NCBI RefSeq assembly: GCF_017877135.1
Contig: NZ_JAGIPH010000003.1
Span: 62,001 to 126,000, forward strand
Direction of reading: 5' to 3'
DNA from: Neorhizobium galegae
Lineage (GTDB): Bacteria; Pseudomonadota; Alphaproteobacteria; Rhizobiales; Rhizobiaceae
DNA length: 64,000 nucleotides
The translations under genes and the position numbers were made by a program. The notes under the pieces were generated by a model. It was not told where the DNA came from and did not search any database. It saw only the letters and a program-made list of their open reading frames with translations. Each line of letters begins with the position of its first letter. The stretch's first letter is position 1. This document shows positions 45,657-54,727 of this stretch, one piece after another.

Positions 45657-46298
45657 ATGCGCGAAGCTTTGATCGTATGGGGTGGCTGGAGCGGCCACGA
45701 ACCGCAGGAATGCGCCCATATCATAAGGGATATTCTCCAGGAGGACGGTTTCAAGGTCTATCTGGAAAACACCACCGAGGCCTTTGCCGATCCGTCGATC
45801 CATGACCTGTCGCTGATCGTGCCGATCATGACCATGTCGAAGATCGAGAAGGAGGAGGCAAAGAACCTTGCCGCCGCTGTCGAGGGTGGTGTCGGCATTG
45901 CCGGCTATCACGGCGGCGCCGGCGATGCCTTCCGCGAATGTGTCGAATATCAGTTCATCATCGGCGGCCAGTGGGTCGCCCATCCGGGCAATATCATCGA
46001 TTACACCGTGAACGTTACCCGGCCGGACGATGCGGTCATGGAAGGCATCGGCGATTTCCCCTACACGTCCGAGCAGTATTACATGCATGTCGATCCCTCC
46101 AACGAGGTTTTGGCGACGACGACGTTTCGCGGTGATCATGCCTACTGGATCGACGGGGTGGTGATGCCGGTCGTCTGGAAGCGCAATTACGGCAAGGGCC
46201 GCGTGTTCTATTCGTCGCTTGGCCATGTCGCCAAGGAATTCGACGTGCCGCAGATGCGCACGATCTTTCGTCGCGGCGCACAGTGGGCGGCTCGCTGA
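45657..46298 (+). CDS. ThuA domain protein
   Basis: The 213-aa protein is a ThuA-like member of the class I glutamine amidotransferase superfamily (REALIVWGGWSGHEPQECA at the N-terminus, GGVGIAGYHGGAGDAF in the middle, YGKGRVFYSSLGH near the end). In Sinorhizobium ThuA acts together with the ThuB oxidoreductase in disaccharide use. It lies 22 bases after the oxidoreductase gene, with GGAGGAGACC before ATG 45657. The 269-base gap after it holds no gene that I can support. Confidence 0.88.
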   Translation: MREALIVWGGWSGHEPQECAHIIRDILQEDGFKVYLENTTEAFADPSIHDLSLIVPIMTMSKIEKEEAKNLAAAVEGGVGIAGYHGGAGDAFRECVEYQFIIGGQWVAHPGNIIDYTVNVTRPDDAVMEGIGDFPYTSEQYYMHVDPSNEVLATTTFRGDHAYWIDGVVMPVVWKRNYGKGRVFYSSLGHVAKEFDVPQMRTIFRRGAQWAAR

Positions 46299-46567
46299 AC
46301 GCGGCCTCCGCGTCTTGTCACCACCGACATCTCCTCAACATCTCCATGCCCCGAAAAGGGGCGTGGGGAAGGGCTGCGTCGCCTTTCGACTTGTCGCTCT
46401 GCAGGAAGCGGCTGCGTCGTTTCCTTTTCCTCGTTTTCGCTGCCTGAAAGCCGCACGCGGCACGTGCGTGTCCTGCGCAGGGCGGAACAAAACGTGTCGA
46501 AATGGCATCTTGTCGTCTACCAAACAGGAAGGACCGCCCTATCTAACCGGATCTTCAAGGAGGGCGC

Positions 46568-48073
46568 ATGACGGAAATCTCAACGACGAAAGCCAAAACC
46601 GGCGTCGAGGGACTGGACGACATTCTGGCGGGTGGCCTCACGCGCCGCCACGTCTTCCTGCTGGAAGGCGCTCCCGGAACGGGCAAGACGACGGTTGCCA
46701 TCCAGTTTCTTCTGGAAGGTGCTGCAAACGGCGAGCGGTGCCTTTACATCACCCTGTCGGAGACGGAGGAGGAACTGCGCGACAGCGCCCGTTCCCACGG
46801 CAAGGACATTGACGGCGCCGTCGAGATTTTCGAGCTTGTTCCCCCCGAAAGCCTGCTGGATGCCGATCAGCAGCAGAGCCTTCTCTACTCCGCCGACCTC
46901 GAGCTTGGCGAAACGACCAAGCTGATCTTCCAGGCTTTCGAGCGAGTGAGGCCGCATCGGGTGGTGATCGACAGCCTGTCGGAAATCCGCCTGTTGGCGC
47001 AAGGGTCGCTGCGCTACCGCCGCCAGATTCTGGCCATGAAGCATTTCTTCTCGCGCTCGGATGCAACGGTCCTACTGCTTGATGACATGACGTCGGATGC
47101 AGCCGACAAGACCGTGCACAGCGTCGTCCACGGCGTCATCCATCTTGAACAGCTGGCGCCGGAATACGGCTCCGAGCGCCGTCGGCTGCGGGTGCTGAAA
47201 TATCGCGGGCAGGCGTTTCGTGGCGGCTATCATGATGTCGTCATCCGCACCGGTGGCCTTGCGGTCTTCCCGCGATTGCGCGCAGTCGAACACCGGACGG
47301 GCTTTGCGCGAACAATTCTGCAGACGGGCATTGCTGCGCTGGACAAGCTTCTCGGCGGCGGTGTCGATCGCGGGTCGAGCACGTTGCTGCTTGGTCCGGC
47401 CGGCACGGGCAAAACCCTGTTCTCGCTGCAATTTGTCAAAGCCGCGGTCGAGCGTGGCGAGCGCGCCGCCATCTTCATCTTCGACGAGGAACTGGGGCTG
47501 CTGTTCTCAAGGACCCGGGCGATGGGGCTGGACCTTGAAGGTATGCGGGACAAGGGTCTCGTCCATGTCGAACAGCTGGACGCGGCGGAATTGTCGCCGG
47601 GCGAATTTACCCAGCGCGTGCGCGACCGCGTCGCAAGCTTTGATGCAAAGACGGTCGTCATTGACAGCATCAACGGCTATCAGGCGGCGATGCCCGAAGA
47701 AAATGCGCTGGTGCTGCATATGCATGAGTTGCTGCAATACCTGAACCGGCAGGGCGCCAACACCTTCATCACGGTGGCGCAGCATGGATTGGTCGGCGAC
47801 ATGAAATCGCCGGTGGATGTCACCTATCTCGCCGACACCGTCATCCTTCTGCGCTATTTCGAGGCGCAGGGTCGCGTGCGCCGGGCAATCTCGGTGATCA
47901 AGAAGCGCACAGGCCCGCACGAGGAAACGATCCGCGAATACAAGATCGGCGAAACCGGTCTGACGCTGGGCGATCCTCTCTCCGACTTCCAGGGCGTCTT
48001 GCGCGGCGTTCCGGAATTTGTCGGCGACCAGCCTCTCTTGCCCACGCTCCGGGAGGACGGCTCCCATTCCTAA
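46568..48073 (+). CDS. KaiC-like double-domain ATPase
   Basis: The 501-aa protein has two RecA-like KaiC domains with P-loops GAPGTGKT (34-41) and GPAGTGKT (276-283), the catalytic glutamates (ETEEE near 65-69; DEE 306-308) and Walker B-type IDSLSE and IDSING. At the position of the KaiC phosphorylation pair Ser431/Thr432 it has Thr419-Tyr420 (VTYLADTVILL). No kaiA or kaiB is nearby. It overlaps or abuts a hybrid histidine kinase gene, a pairing seen in non-cyanobacterial KaiC systems. AAGGAGGGCGC precedes ATG 46568. Confidence 0.9.
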   Translation: MTEISTTKAKTGVEGLDDILAGGLTRRHVFLLEGAPGTGKTTVAIQFLLEGAANGERCLYITLSETEEELRDSARSHGKDIDGAVEIFELVPPESLLDADQQQSLLYSADLELGETTKLIFQAFERVRPHRVVIDSLSEIRLLAQGSLRYRRQILAMKHFFSRSDATVLLLDDMTSDAADKTVHSVVHGVIHLEQLAPEYGSERRRLRVLKYRGQAFRGGYHDVVIRTGGLAVFPRLRAVEHRTGFARTILQTGIAALDKLLGGGVDRGSSTLLLGPAGTGKTLFSLQFVKAAVERGERAAIFIFDEELGLLFSRTRAMGLDLEGMRDKGLVHVEQLDAAELSPGEFTQRVRDRVASFDAKTVVIDSINGYQAAMPEENALVLHMHELLQYLNRQGANTFITVAQHGLVGDMKSPVDVTYLADTVILLRYFEAQGRVRRAISVIKKRTGPHEETIREYKIGETGLTLGDPLSDFQGVLRGVPEFVGDQPLLPTLREDGSHS

Positions 48074-50102
48074 CCGTGCCGTTTTTGGTCTGATCCATGC
48101 TCCGCTTGGCCGCGATGCGCAGATTGCTGCCTCCCTGCTGCAGGAAGCAGATGTCGTTTCCAGGCCGGTTCCGTCGATGGACGTGCTGGTGGCGAGCCTG
48201 ACTGACGATGTGGCGTTTGTGGTGATCACGGAAGAGGCGCTGCGCTCGGCGGATCTGCGTCCGCTCGCAAGGTGGATCGAGACGCAGCCAAGCTGGTCCG
48301 ATCTTCCCATCATCATCCTGACAGCACGCGGTGGCGGTCCGGAGCGCAATCCGGCGGCGGCGCGGCTTTCGGATGTGCTCGGCAATGTCAGCTTCATCGA
48401 ACGGCCCTTTCACCCCACCTCCTTCATCAGCGTTATCCGCTCGGCCCTGCGCGGGCGGCGCCGGCAATATGAGGCGCGGCTGCGCATGGAGGCGCTCGAC
48501 GAGGGAGAACGGCGCCTGCAGACGGCGCTGGAGGCTGGTCGCCTCGGCGCCTGGGAACTGGATCTGGCAAGCGGTGAGCTGATGGCTTCAGCTGCATTCA
48601 AGGGCATTTTCGGGCGCGACCCGGAGGATGGCTTCACCTACGAGGATCTGCTCTCCGCCATCCATCCGGATGACGTCGAGCGGATGTGCCAGGCGGTGGC
48701 TGAGACGCTGGAGGCAGGGTCCGATTACACCATCGCCTACCGCACTGTCTGGCCTGACGGGTCCATCCACGGCGCCGAAATCCGCGCCCAGCTTCAGCGG
48801 GACCGTGCCGGCCGGCCTGTCCGCCTCGTCGGCGTGTCTGCCGACATCACCGAGCGCCTGCAGGCCGAGGAGCAGCAACGGCAGCTCAACGAAATGCTGG
48901 AGGAGAGGGTTGCCGAGAGAACCCGGGCGCTACGCGAGGCGCATGAGGAGATGCTGGCGCAGGTCAGCCAGCGCGAAAGGGCCGAGGAGCAGCTTCGCCA
49001 GGCCCAGAAGATGGAGGCGATCGGGCAGCTCACCGGCGGTGTCGCGCATGATTTCAACAATCTGCTGATGGCGGTTCTCAGCAATCTCGAACTGCTGCGC
49101 AAGCATGTGAGCGGTGACGTCAAGGCGACCCGTCTGATCGACGGTGCCTTGCAGGGCGCACGGCGCGGCGCCTCCCTGACGCAGCGTCTGCTGGCCTTCG
49201 CGCGCCGCCAGGACCTGCAGGTCGGCCCGGTCAATCTCGTCAACTTGGTGACGGAGATGGAAGACCTCTTGCAACGGTCGGTCGGCTCGCGCATCGCCAT
49301 TTCCGTGAGCGTTCCCGAACACATTCCCCAGGTCTTGGCAGATGCGAACCAGGTGGAGCTTGCGCTTCTCAATCTGGCCGTCAACGCGCGCGATGCGATG
49401 CCCGATGGCGGCGCGTTGCGCATTCAGTTGCGGCAGGTGGATCAACTGGCAGGGCCCGATATACTGGCACCCGGCGCCTATGTGGTGCTGTCCGTCATCG
49501 ATGAGGGGCAGGGCATGGATGCCGATACGCTGCAGAAGGCGATCGAACCGTTCTTTTCCACCAAGGAACTGGGCAAGGGCACCGGCCTTGGCCTGTCGAT
49601 GGTGCACGGTCTGGCACTGCAATTGAACGGTCAGTTGAAGCTCGACAGTACGCCGGGCGTGGGGACGACGGCCGAGCTGTGGATCCCGGTTTCCACCGAG
49701 ACCCCCCAGCGAATGGAGCAAGCGGGCGCCTTGGCCTCGCCCCACGACAGAACCGGCCCGAAGCGGATCCTGCTGGTGGATGACGATGTGTTGATCGCCA
49801 TGAGTTCGGCTGACATGCTGAGCGATCTCGGTCATGATGTGGTGGAAGCCCATTCCGGCAAGGAGGCGCTTGATCTTCTGGAGACGAGCGCGCCCTTCGA
49901 CCTCCTGATCACGGACTATTCCATGCCCGGCATGACAGGCGCGGAACTCGCCAGAGCCGCGCGGGAAAAGTTGCCGTCTCTCTCCATCCTCATGGCCTCC
50001 GGTTACGCGGATCTGCCGTCCGGCATCGAGATCGACGTGGCGCGCCTGGCCAAACCCTATACCCAGGAGCAACTGGCGCAGATGATCGACAAGGTGTGTT
50101 AA
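48018..50102 (+). CDS. Hybrid sensor histidine kinase with pseudoreceiver, PAS and receiver domains
   Basis: Numbered from TTG 48018 (694 aa): an N-terminal receiver-like domain (20-145) without an acceptor Asp, a PAS domain (about 163-282), a coiled coil (280-330), HisKA with His344 (GGVAHDFNNLL), the HATPase N-box (NLAVNARDAM, Asn456), G-boxes (DEGQGM, GTGLGLSMV) and a C-terminal receiver with Asp633 (TDYSMPG). The start is uncertain: GGGAGG at 48051-48056 is well spaced for an ATT at 48066, and the next ATG (48177) would cut the first domain. It is probably co-translated with the KaiC-like gene and works with it. Confidence 0.88.
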   Translation: MSATSLSCPRSGRTAPIPNRAVFGLIHAPLGRDAQIAASLLQEADVVSRPVPSMDVLVASLTDDVAFVVITEEALRSADLRPLARWIETQPSWSDLPIIILTARGGGPERNPAAARLSDVLGNVSFIERPFHPTSFISVIRSALRGRRRQYEARLRMEALDEGERRLQTALEAGRLGAWELDLASGELMASAAFKGIFGRDPEDGFTYEDLLSAIHPDDVERMCQAVAETLEAGSDYTIAYRTVWPDGSIHGAEIRAQLQRDRAGRPVRLVGVSADITERLQAEEQQRQLNEMLEERVAERTRALREAHEEMLAQVSQRERAEEQLRQAQKMEAIGQLTGGVAHDFNNLLMAVLSNLELLRKHVSGDVKATRLIDGALQGARRGASLTQRLLAFARRQDLQVGPVNLVNLVTEMEDLLQRSVGSRIAISVSVPEHIPQVLADANQVELALLNLAVNARDAMPDGGALRIQLRQVDQLAGPDILAPGAYVVLSVIDEGQGMDADTLQKAIEPFFSTKELGKGTGLGLSMVHGLALQLNGQLKLDSTPGVGTTAELWIPVSTETPQRMEQAGALASPHDRTGPKRILLVDDDVLIAMSSADMLSDLGHDVVEAHSGKEALDLLETSAPFDLLITDYSMPGMTGAELARAAREKLPSLSILMASGYADLPSGIEIDVARLAKPYTQEQLAQMIDKVC

Positions 50103-50412
50103 GGGCTTACAACAGCTCGTTCTTTGCGCACCCGGCGTGACCACATGTACCGTGCCTGCGACATGCAAGGCGCGAGACATCATCGCTGACGCCTGACCCG
50201 CATCGATTGTCCCCGTCAACGCGGGCGGTCCGGTCTGCGTGGGGGCAGAACAATCCCCTGTTCAAACCAGATATAGAGAAAACATTCCGCACCGTTGACG
50301 GCTGGATATTATTTTTGCTTGCCGCGAATTTCGGCAGACTCCGCAATTTACATTTTTAAAAATGAATTATAGCCTCTTGATAATGCTTTAATGACATAAT
50401 GAGACGGCGACA
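50103..50412. promoter_or_regulatory. Intergenic promoter region with a 14-bp palindrome
   Basis: This 310-base gap has no gene. Its last 120 bases are strikingly AT-rich. CATTTTTAAAAATG at 50351-50364 is a perfect palindrome lying 49-62 bases before the first gene of the following unit, a likely operator or promoter element for it. Confidence 0.5.
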
Positions 50413-51888
50413 GTGAGCGCGATTGATTTGCAACGTCCGGTGGGGCTCGAGGCTCTCGAAAAGCGCCTGGAGCTAGATCTTCTGTGGCTCGGCCAGCCGC
50501 CGAAGGCCTGGATGCCGTCGAGTGAGGCCGAGGGCGCCGACGTGCTCGATGTCGCGGTGGTGGGCGCTGGCCTTTGCGGGCTTGTGACACTGGCCGCGCT
50601 TCGCAAGATCGGCATTTTCAATGCACGCGCCTATGACCGCAGCCCCGCCGGCAGCGAGGGGCCCTGGATCACCTATGCGCGCATGGAAACGCTGCGGACC
50701 CGCAAGGAAGCGGTCGGGCCTGCGCTCGGCATTCCCTCGCTTACCTTCCGTGCCTGGTTCGAGGCGCAATTCGGCGCGGAGGCCTACCTGGCCATGGATC
50801 TCATCCCGCGGCCGATGTGGATGGATTATCTCGTCTGGTATCGGCGCGTGCTGGCGCTCGATGTCGTGAACGAGACGGCGCTGACCCGCCTCGATATTCG
50901 TCCGGATGGTCTTCTTTCGCTTGAACTTGAAAACGCGGACGGCGTCGAGACCGTGCTCGCGCGCCGCGTCGTTCTTGCGACCGGTCTCGATGGTCTCGGC
51001 GCGCCGACCATGCCGGCGGTCGCAAGCCGCGTGTCGTCGCGCTTCGTCTGCCATGGCGCGGATCTGATCGACATGGCGTTGCTGAAGGGCAAGCGCGTGG
51101 CCGTCGTCGGGGCAGGGGCCTCGGCAATGGACAATGCCGCAGCCGCACTTGAGGCCGGTGCAGCGCGCGTCGATATCTTCGTGCGTCGCGCCGATATTCC
51201 GCGCATCGACAAGTTCACAGGCATCGGCAGCCAGGGCATGACGCATGGCTATCTGGGACTGCCGGACGCCGACAAGTGGACCTATATGGTTGCCGGCGAG
51301 CGCGCGCAGATCCCGCCGCCGCGGCACAGCGTGCTGAGGGTCACGCGGCATGCCAATGCGCATTTTCATCTGGCAAGCCCGGTCGAGGATCTCGTCGAGC
51401 GGGACGGTGCCGTCGATGTCGTGACACCCAAGGGGCGCTACGGCGCCGACCTCGTGATCTTCGCCACCGGCTTCTCGGTGGATTTTTCCGCGCGGCCGGA
51501 ATTTTCTGCGCTGGACGACAAGATCCTGCTCTGGCGCGATGCCTACACGCCGCCGGCCGGATGGGAGCATGCCGGCATCGCCGCCACGCCTTATCTCGGC
51601 CCGGCCTTCGAATTCCAGCCGAAGCCGGGGCTCGATCCGCAGACGGCAGCGGCCATCTCGCGCATCTCCTGCTTTGCCTATCCGGCCGTTCCCTCCCACG
51701 GCAAGATCACCAGCGGCATTCCCTCGATCAGCGAGGGCGCGGCGCGGCTGGCAACGGGTCTTGCCCGCTCGCTATTCGTCGAGGACCGCGCCTGGCATCT
51801 CGACCGATTCATGACCTTCGAGACGCCGGAGCTTTTCGGCGACGAATGGACCGATGCCGATACATATGAGGACATTTTGCGTGGCTGA
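50413..51888 (+). CDS. FAD/NAD(P)-binding flavoprotein (FMO-like)
   Basis: The 491-aa protein has two dinucleotide motifs: FAD-binding VAVVGAGLCGLVTLAAL (about 48-64) and NADP-binding VAVVGAGASAMDNAAAAL (about 234-251), plus the FMO/BVMO-type ATGF motif (DLVIFATGFSVDF). The exact Baeyer-Villiger fingerprint is not seen. It should use NADPH and oxygen to oxidise a small substrate. It begins an apparent eight-gene unit. The start GTG 50413 is the first codon after the AT-rich promoter; no strong ribosome site is visible. Confidence 0.82.
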   Translation: MSAIDLQRPVGLEALEKRLELDLLWLGQPPKAWMPSSEAEGADVLDVAVVGAGLCGLVTLAALRKIGIFNARAYDRSPAGSEGPWITYARMETLRTRKEAVGPALGIPSLTFRAWFEAQFGAEAYLAMDLIPRPMWMDYLVWYRRVLALDVVNETALTRLDIRPDGLLSLELENADGVETVLARRVVLATGLDGLGAPTMPAVASRVSSRFVCHGADLIDMALLKGKRVAVVGAGASAMDNAAAALEAGAARVDIFVRRADIPRIDKFTGIGSQGMTHGYLGLPDADKWTYMVAGERAQIPPPRHSVLRVTRHANAHFHLASPVEDLVERDGAVDVVTPKGRYGADLVIFATGFSVDFSARPEFSALDDKILLWRDAYTPPAGWEHAGIAATPYLGPAFEFQPKPGLDPQTAAAISRISCFAYPAVPSHGKITSGIPSISEGAARLATGLARSLFVEDRAWHLDRFMTFETPELFGDEWTDADTYEDILRG

Positions 51889-52522
51889 GACCGAAACGGC
51901 ACCCGAACTGCAGATTTTTTACGGGATTTCATCGCCCTGGGCATATTTCGGTGCGGAACGTGCCGTGGCCATCGCGCGTCGCAACGGTGCAGCGGTTCGT
52001 CTGCGGCCCATCCGCATCATCGAGGCAAACGGCGGAATTCCGCTGCGCACGCGCCCCGATGCACGCCAGCTCTATCATGAAATCGAGCTCCGCCGCTGGC
52101 GCGAATTTCTCGGCATGGCCCTGAACCTCAAGCCAAAATTCTATCCGTGCCGCACCATCGAGCCTGCCGCGCAGGCAGTCATTGCCCTGCAGGCGGCGGG
52201 GCTCGACGCGCTCTCCTTTTCCTTTGCCGTCCAGCGCGCGCTTTGGGCCGAGGATCGCGATATCGCCGATCTCGACACCCTGCGGGCGATTGCAATGTCC
52301 ACCGTCGGCGCGGATGCGGCCGCGCTTGTGGTCGAGCACCAGCCGCCGGCAATTGTCGCGGAATGGCAGGGCAATCTCGCCGAGGCCGAGCAGCGCGGCA
52401 TTTTCGGAACGCCGACCTATGTCGTCGGCGACGAACTCTTCTGGGGACAGGATCGTCTCGACTTCGTGGACAGGGCTTTGAACGCCCGTAACGCGACCCT
52501 TGCACGAAAGGAAGCCATCTGA
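51881..52522 (+). CDS. DsbA-like/2-hydroxychromene-2-carboxylate isomerase family protein
   Basis: The 213-aa protein has the thioredoxin-fold with helical insertion of the GST-kappa/HCCA-isomerase group: FYGISSPWAYFGAERA near the N-terminus, and GIFGTPTYVVGDELFWGQDRL near the C-terminus. The position of the active-site Cys pair of DsbA is SPW, so it is not a disulfide oxidase; glutathione-dependent isomerisation is likely. GAGGA lies eight bases before GTG 51881; ATG 51866 is another choice. It overlaps the upstream flavoprotein gene. Confidence 0.83.
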   Translation: MAETETAPELQIFYGISSPWAYFGAERAVAIARRNGAAVRLRPIRIIEANGGIPLRTRPDARQLYHEIELRRWREFLGMALNLKPKFYPCRTIEPAAQAVIALQAAGLDALSFSFAVQRALWAEDRDIADLDTLRAIAMSTVGADAAALVVEHQPPAIVAEWQGNLAEAEQRGIFGTPTYVVGDELFWGQDRLDFVDRALNARNATLARKEAI

Positions 52523-53538
52523 TGACCGATGCAATCCCGGCCGAAGCCAAGTCACTGCATGAGGGCGCCATCATTGTCGACGGGCTGCAGACCTGCCAGT
52601 GGAGCCGGTCGATTTTCGAGGAAATGCGCGCCGGCGGCCTGACGGCGGTCAACGTTTCCTCGCTGTTGTGGGAGAATTTCCGCGAAGGCATCGGCTATGT
52701 CTCCGAATTGAAGCGCTTCCTGCGCGAGAACGACGACATCCTGCGGCCGGTCCGCACGGTGGCCGATATTCACGCGGCAAAGGCCGAGAACAAGACCGGC
52801 ATCATCATCGGCTGGCAGAACACCTCGCCGCTCGAGGACAAGCTGGATTATGTCGAAATCTTCAAGGATCTCGGCGTCGGCATCATGCAGCTGACCTACA
52901 ATACCCAGAACTATTCGGGCGCCGGTTATCTGGAAGAGGTCGACAGCGGCCTGACCGGCTTTGGCCGCGAGATCTTGTCCGAGATGAACCGCGTTGGCGT
53001 GCTCTGCGATCTGAGCCATGTCGGCGACAAGACCAGCGCCGACGTGATTGCGCGCTCCAAAAGCCCGGTCTGCATTTCGCACGTCCTGCCGCGGGCGCTC
53101 AAAGATGTGAAGCGCAACAAGCCCGACGAACTGTTCGTGGCCTGCGCCGAAAAGGGTGGCCTGATCGGCGTCAGCCTGTTTGCGCCCGGGCTTGCCGCCG
53201 GAAACGATGCCACCGTCGAGGATTATCTCGATGCCATGGCCTATATCATCGATCTGGTCGGTGAGGATCATGTCGGCATCGGAACGGATTTCTCGCTGGA
53301 CCGTCCGCGCCCCGGCCCCTGGCTGCTCTGGGCCAATAAGGACAAGGGCACGGCCCGCAAACTCACCGAATTCGGCAATGTGAAGATCAACAAGCCGAAG
53401 GGCATCGAGCGGATGACCGAAATGCCGAACCTGACGGCGCGGATGCTGGCGCGCGGCTGGAGTGCCGATCTCGTGCGCAAGCTCCTCGGCGGCAACTGGC
53501 TTCGTGTCCTGGATCAGGCCTGGACACCGACGCCCTGA
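52522..53538 (+). CDS. Membrane dipeptidase (M19) homologue lacking half of the metal site
   Basis: The 338-aa protein has the TIM-barrel order of renal dipeptidases but lost one metal site. The HxD at the first strand is Leu22 and Thr24 (VDGLQT), and the bridging Glu is Gln99 (IGWQN). His166 (DLSHVGD), His187 (ISHVLPRAL) and Asp256 (GIGTDF) remain. Normal dipeptidase activity is unlikely. Its start overlaps the previous stop (TGATG), and it lies before a polyamine-type importer, so it probably acts on a compound handled by this unit. Confidence 0.82.
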   Translation: MTDAIPAEAKSLHEGAIIVDGLQTCQWSRSIFEEMRAGGLTAVNVSSLLWENFREGIGYVSELKRFLRENDDILRPVRTVADIHAAKAENKTGIIIGWQNTSPLEDKLDYVEIFKDLGVGIMQLTYNTQNYSGAGYLEEVDSGLTGFGREILSEMNRVGVLCDLSHVGDKTSADVIARSKSPVCISHVLPRALKDVKRNKPDELFVACAEKGGLIGVSLFAPGLAAGNDATVEDYLDAMAYIIDLVGEDHVGIGTDFSLDRPRPGPWLLWANKDKGTARKLTEFGNVKINKPKGIERMTEMPNLTARMLARGWSADLVRKLLGGNWLRVLDQAWTPTP

Positions 53539-53628
53539 TCGCGGCTGCGTCAGCAATGCATTGCCAAGACTGAACCTGCGTGGCGATCACGGGACGTGTT
53601 CGCCGACAACCGACAGACGGAGATGACA

Positions 53629-54705
53629 ATGGACACGAACAAACGCATGACGCAATTCTTCGCCCGCACCGGCCTTGTCGCGGCCGGGCTGCTGGCGCTT
53701 TCGGGCGTGGCCTTGGCACAGGATGCCTCCGTGAAGGGCACCGTCAACATCGTCGGCTTTTCCGGCGTCTTTGCGGAAAACTACCAGAAATTCGTCATCG
53801 ACCCCTTCAAGGCCAAGTATCCCGATATCACCGTCACCTACCAGCAGAGCAAGAATTCGGCGGAAACGCTTGCCCTGCTCACGCTGCAAAAGGCCGATCC
53901 GAAGATCGACGTGGCGCTGATCGACGTGGCCGTTGCCATCAAGGCGGCAAAGGGCGGAATTTTTGCGAAGCTCGATCCCTCCAAGGTGAAAGTGCTCGAC
54001 GAGATGCCCGCCTGGGCGCGCCTCGAGGGCGATCAGGCCGTGGCCTTTTCGCAGGATAACCTGGCGATCCTCTATAACACCGAGACGGTAAAGCAGCCTC
54101 CGACCAGCTGGACGGATCTCGCCGATCCGAAATACAAGGGCCGGATCGCCGCCAAGCTCAGCGATACGCGCGGCGTCATCCTGTTGCCCATCCTCGACAA
54201 GATTGCCGGCACCGACTACAAGACGAGCATCGATCCGGCGCTGGATTTCCTGAAGAAGATGGCGCCCAACGTCTCCACCTGGGAACCGGCACCCGATTGC
54301 TACGCGGTGATCCAGAGCGGCGAAGCGGACCTGTCGATCTGCTGGAACGGCCGCGCGCAGTATCTGCACGACACCCAGGGCGGCAAGATCGGCGTTGCGG
54401 CACCGAAGGAAGGCTCGATCGGCCAGACGAATACGATTGGCCTAGTCGAAAATTCCAAGAATGCCGAGGCAGCGCAGCTGTTCATCAATTATGCCCTCGG
54501 CACCGAGGCGCAGGCGACATTCGCGGAAAAGAGCTTCTACGGTCCGGTCAACACCAAGGTGAGCCTGCCGGATGCCGTGGCTGTCCGCATCTACGGGTCT
54601 AAGGAGGCCCAGGCCGCCCAGATGTCGCTCGACTGGAACTTCGTCGCCGACAAGTATGCGGCCTGGATCCAGCGCATCACCCGCGAAGTCATCGCACTCA
54701 ACTGA
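53629..54705 (+). CDS. Polyamine-type ABC transporter substrate-binding protein (PotD-like)
   Basis: The 358-aa periplasmic protein has a signal peptide (ends GVALAQ) and the PotD/spermidine-family fold: NIVGFSGVFAENYQKFVIDPFKAKYP, DVALIDVAVA, YNTETVKQPPTSWTDLADPKYKGRIA and DLSICWNGRAQYL. CGGAG lies six bases before ATG 53629. It is followed closely by its ATPase and permeases. Such importers take polyamines, amino acids or aromatic compounds; the ligand here is unknown. Confidence 0.88.
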   Translation: MDTNKRMTQFFARTGLVAAGLLALSGVALAQDASVKGTVNIVGFSGVFAENYQKFVIDPFKAKYPDITVTYQQSKNSAETLALLTLQKADPKIDVALIDVAVAIKAAKGGIFAKLDPSKVKVLDEMPAWARLEGDQAVAFSQDNLAILYNTETVKQPPTSWTDLADPKYKGRIAAKLSDTRGVILLPILDKIAGTDYKTSIDPALDFLKKMAPNVSTWEPAPDCYAVIQSGEADLSICWNGRAQYLHDTQGGKIGVAAPKEGSIGQTNTIGLVENSKNAEAAQLFINYALGTEAQATFAEKSFYGPVNTKVSLPDAVAVRIYGSKEAQAAQMSLDWNFVADKYAAWIQRITREVIALN

Positions 54706-54727
54706 CCCTCAGGGAGAACCGGCGGCC

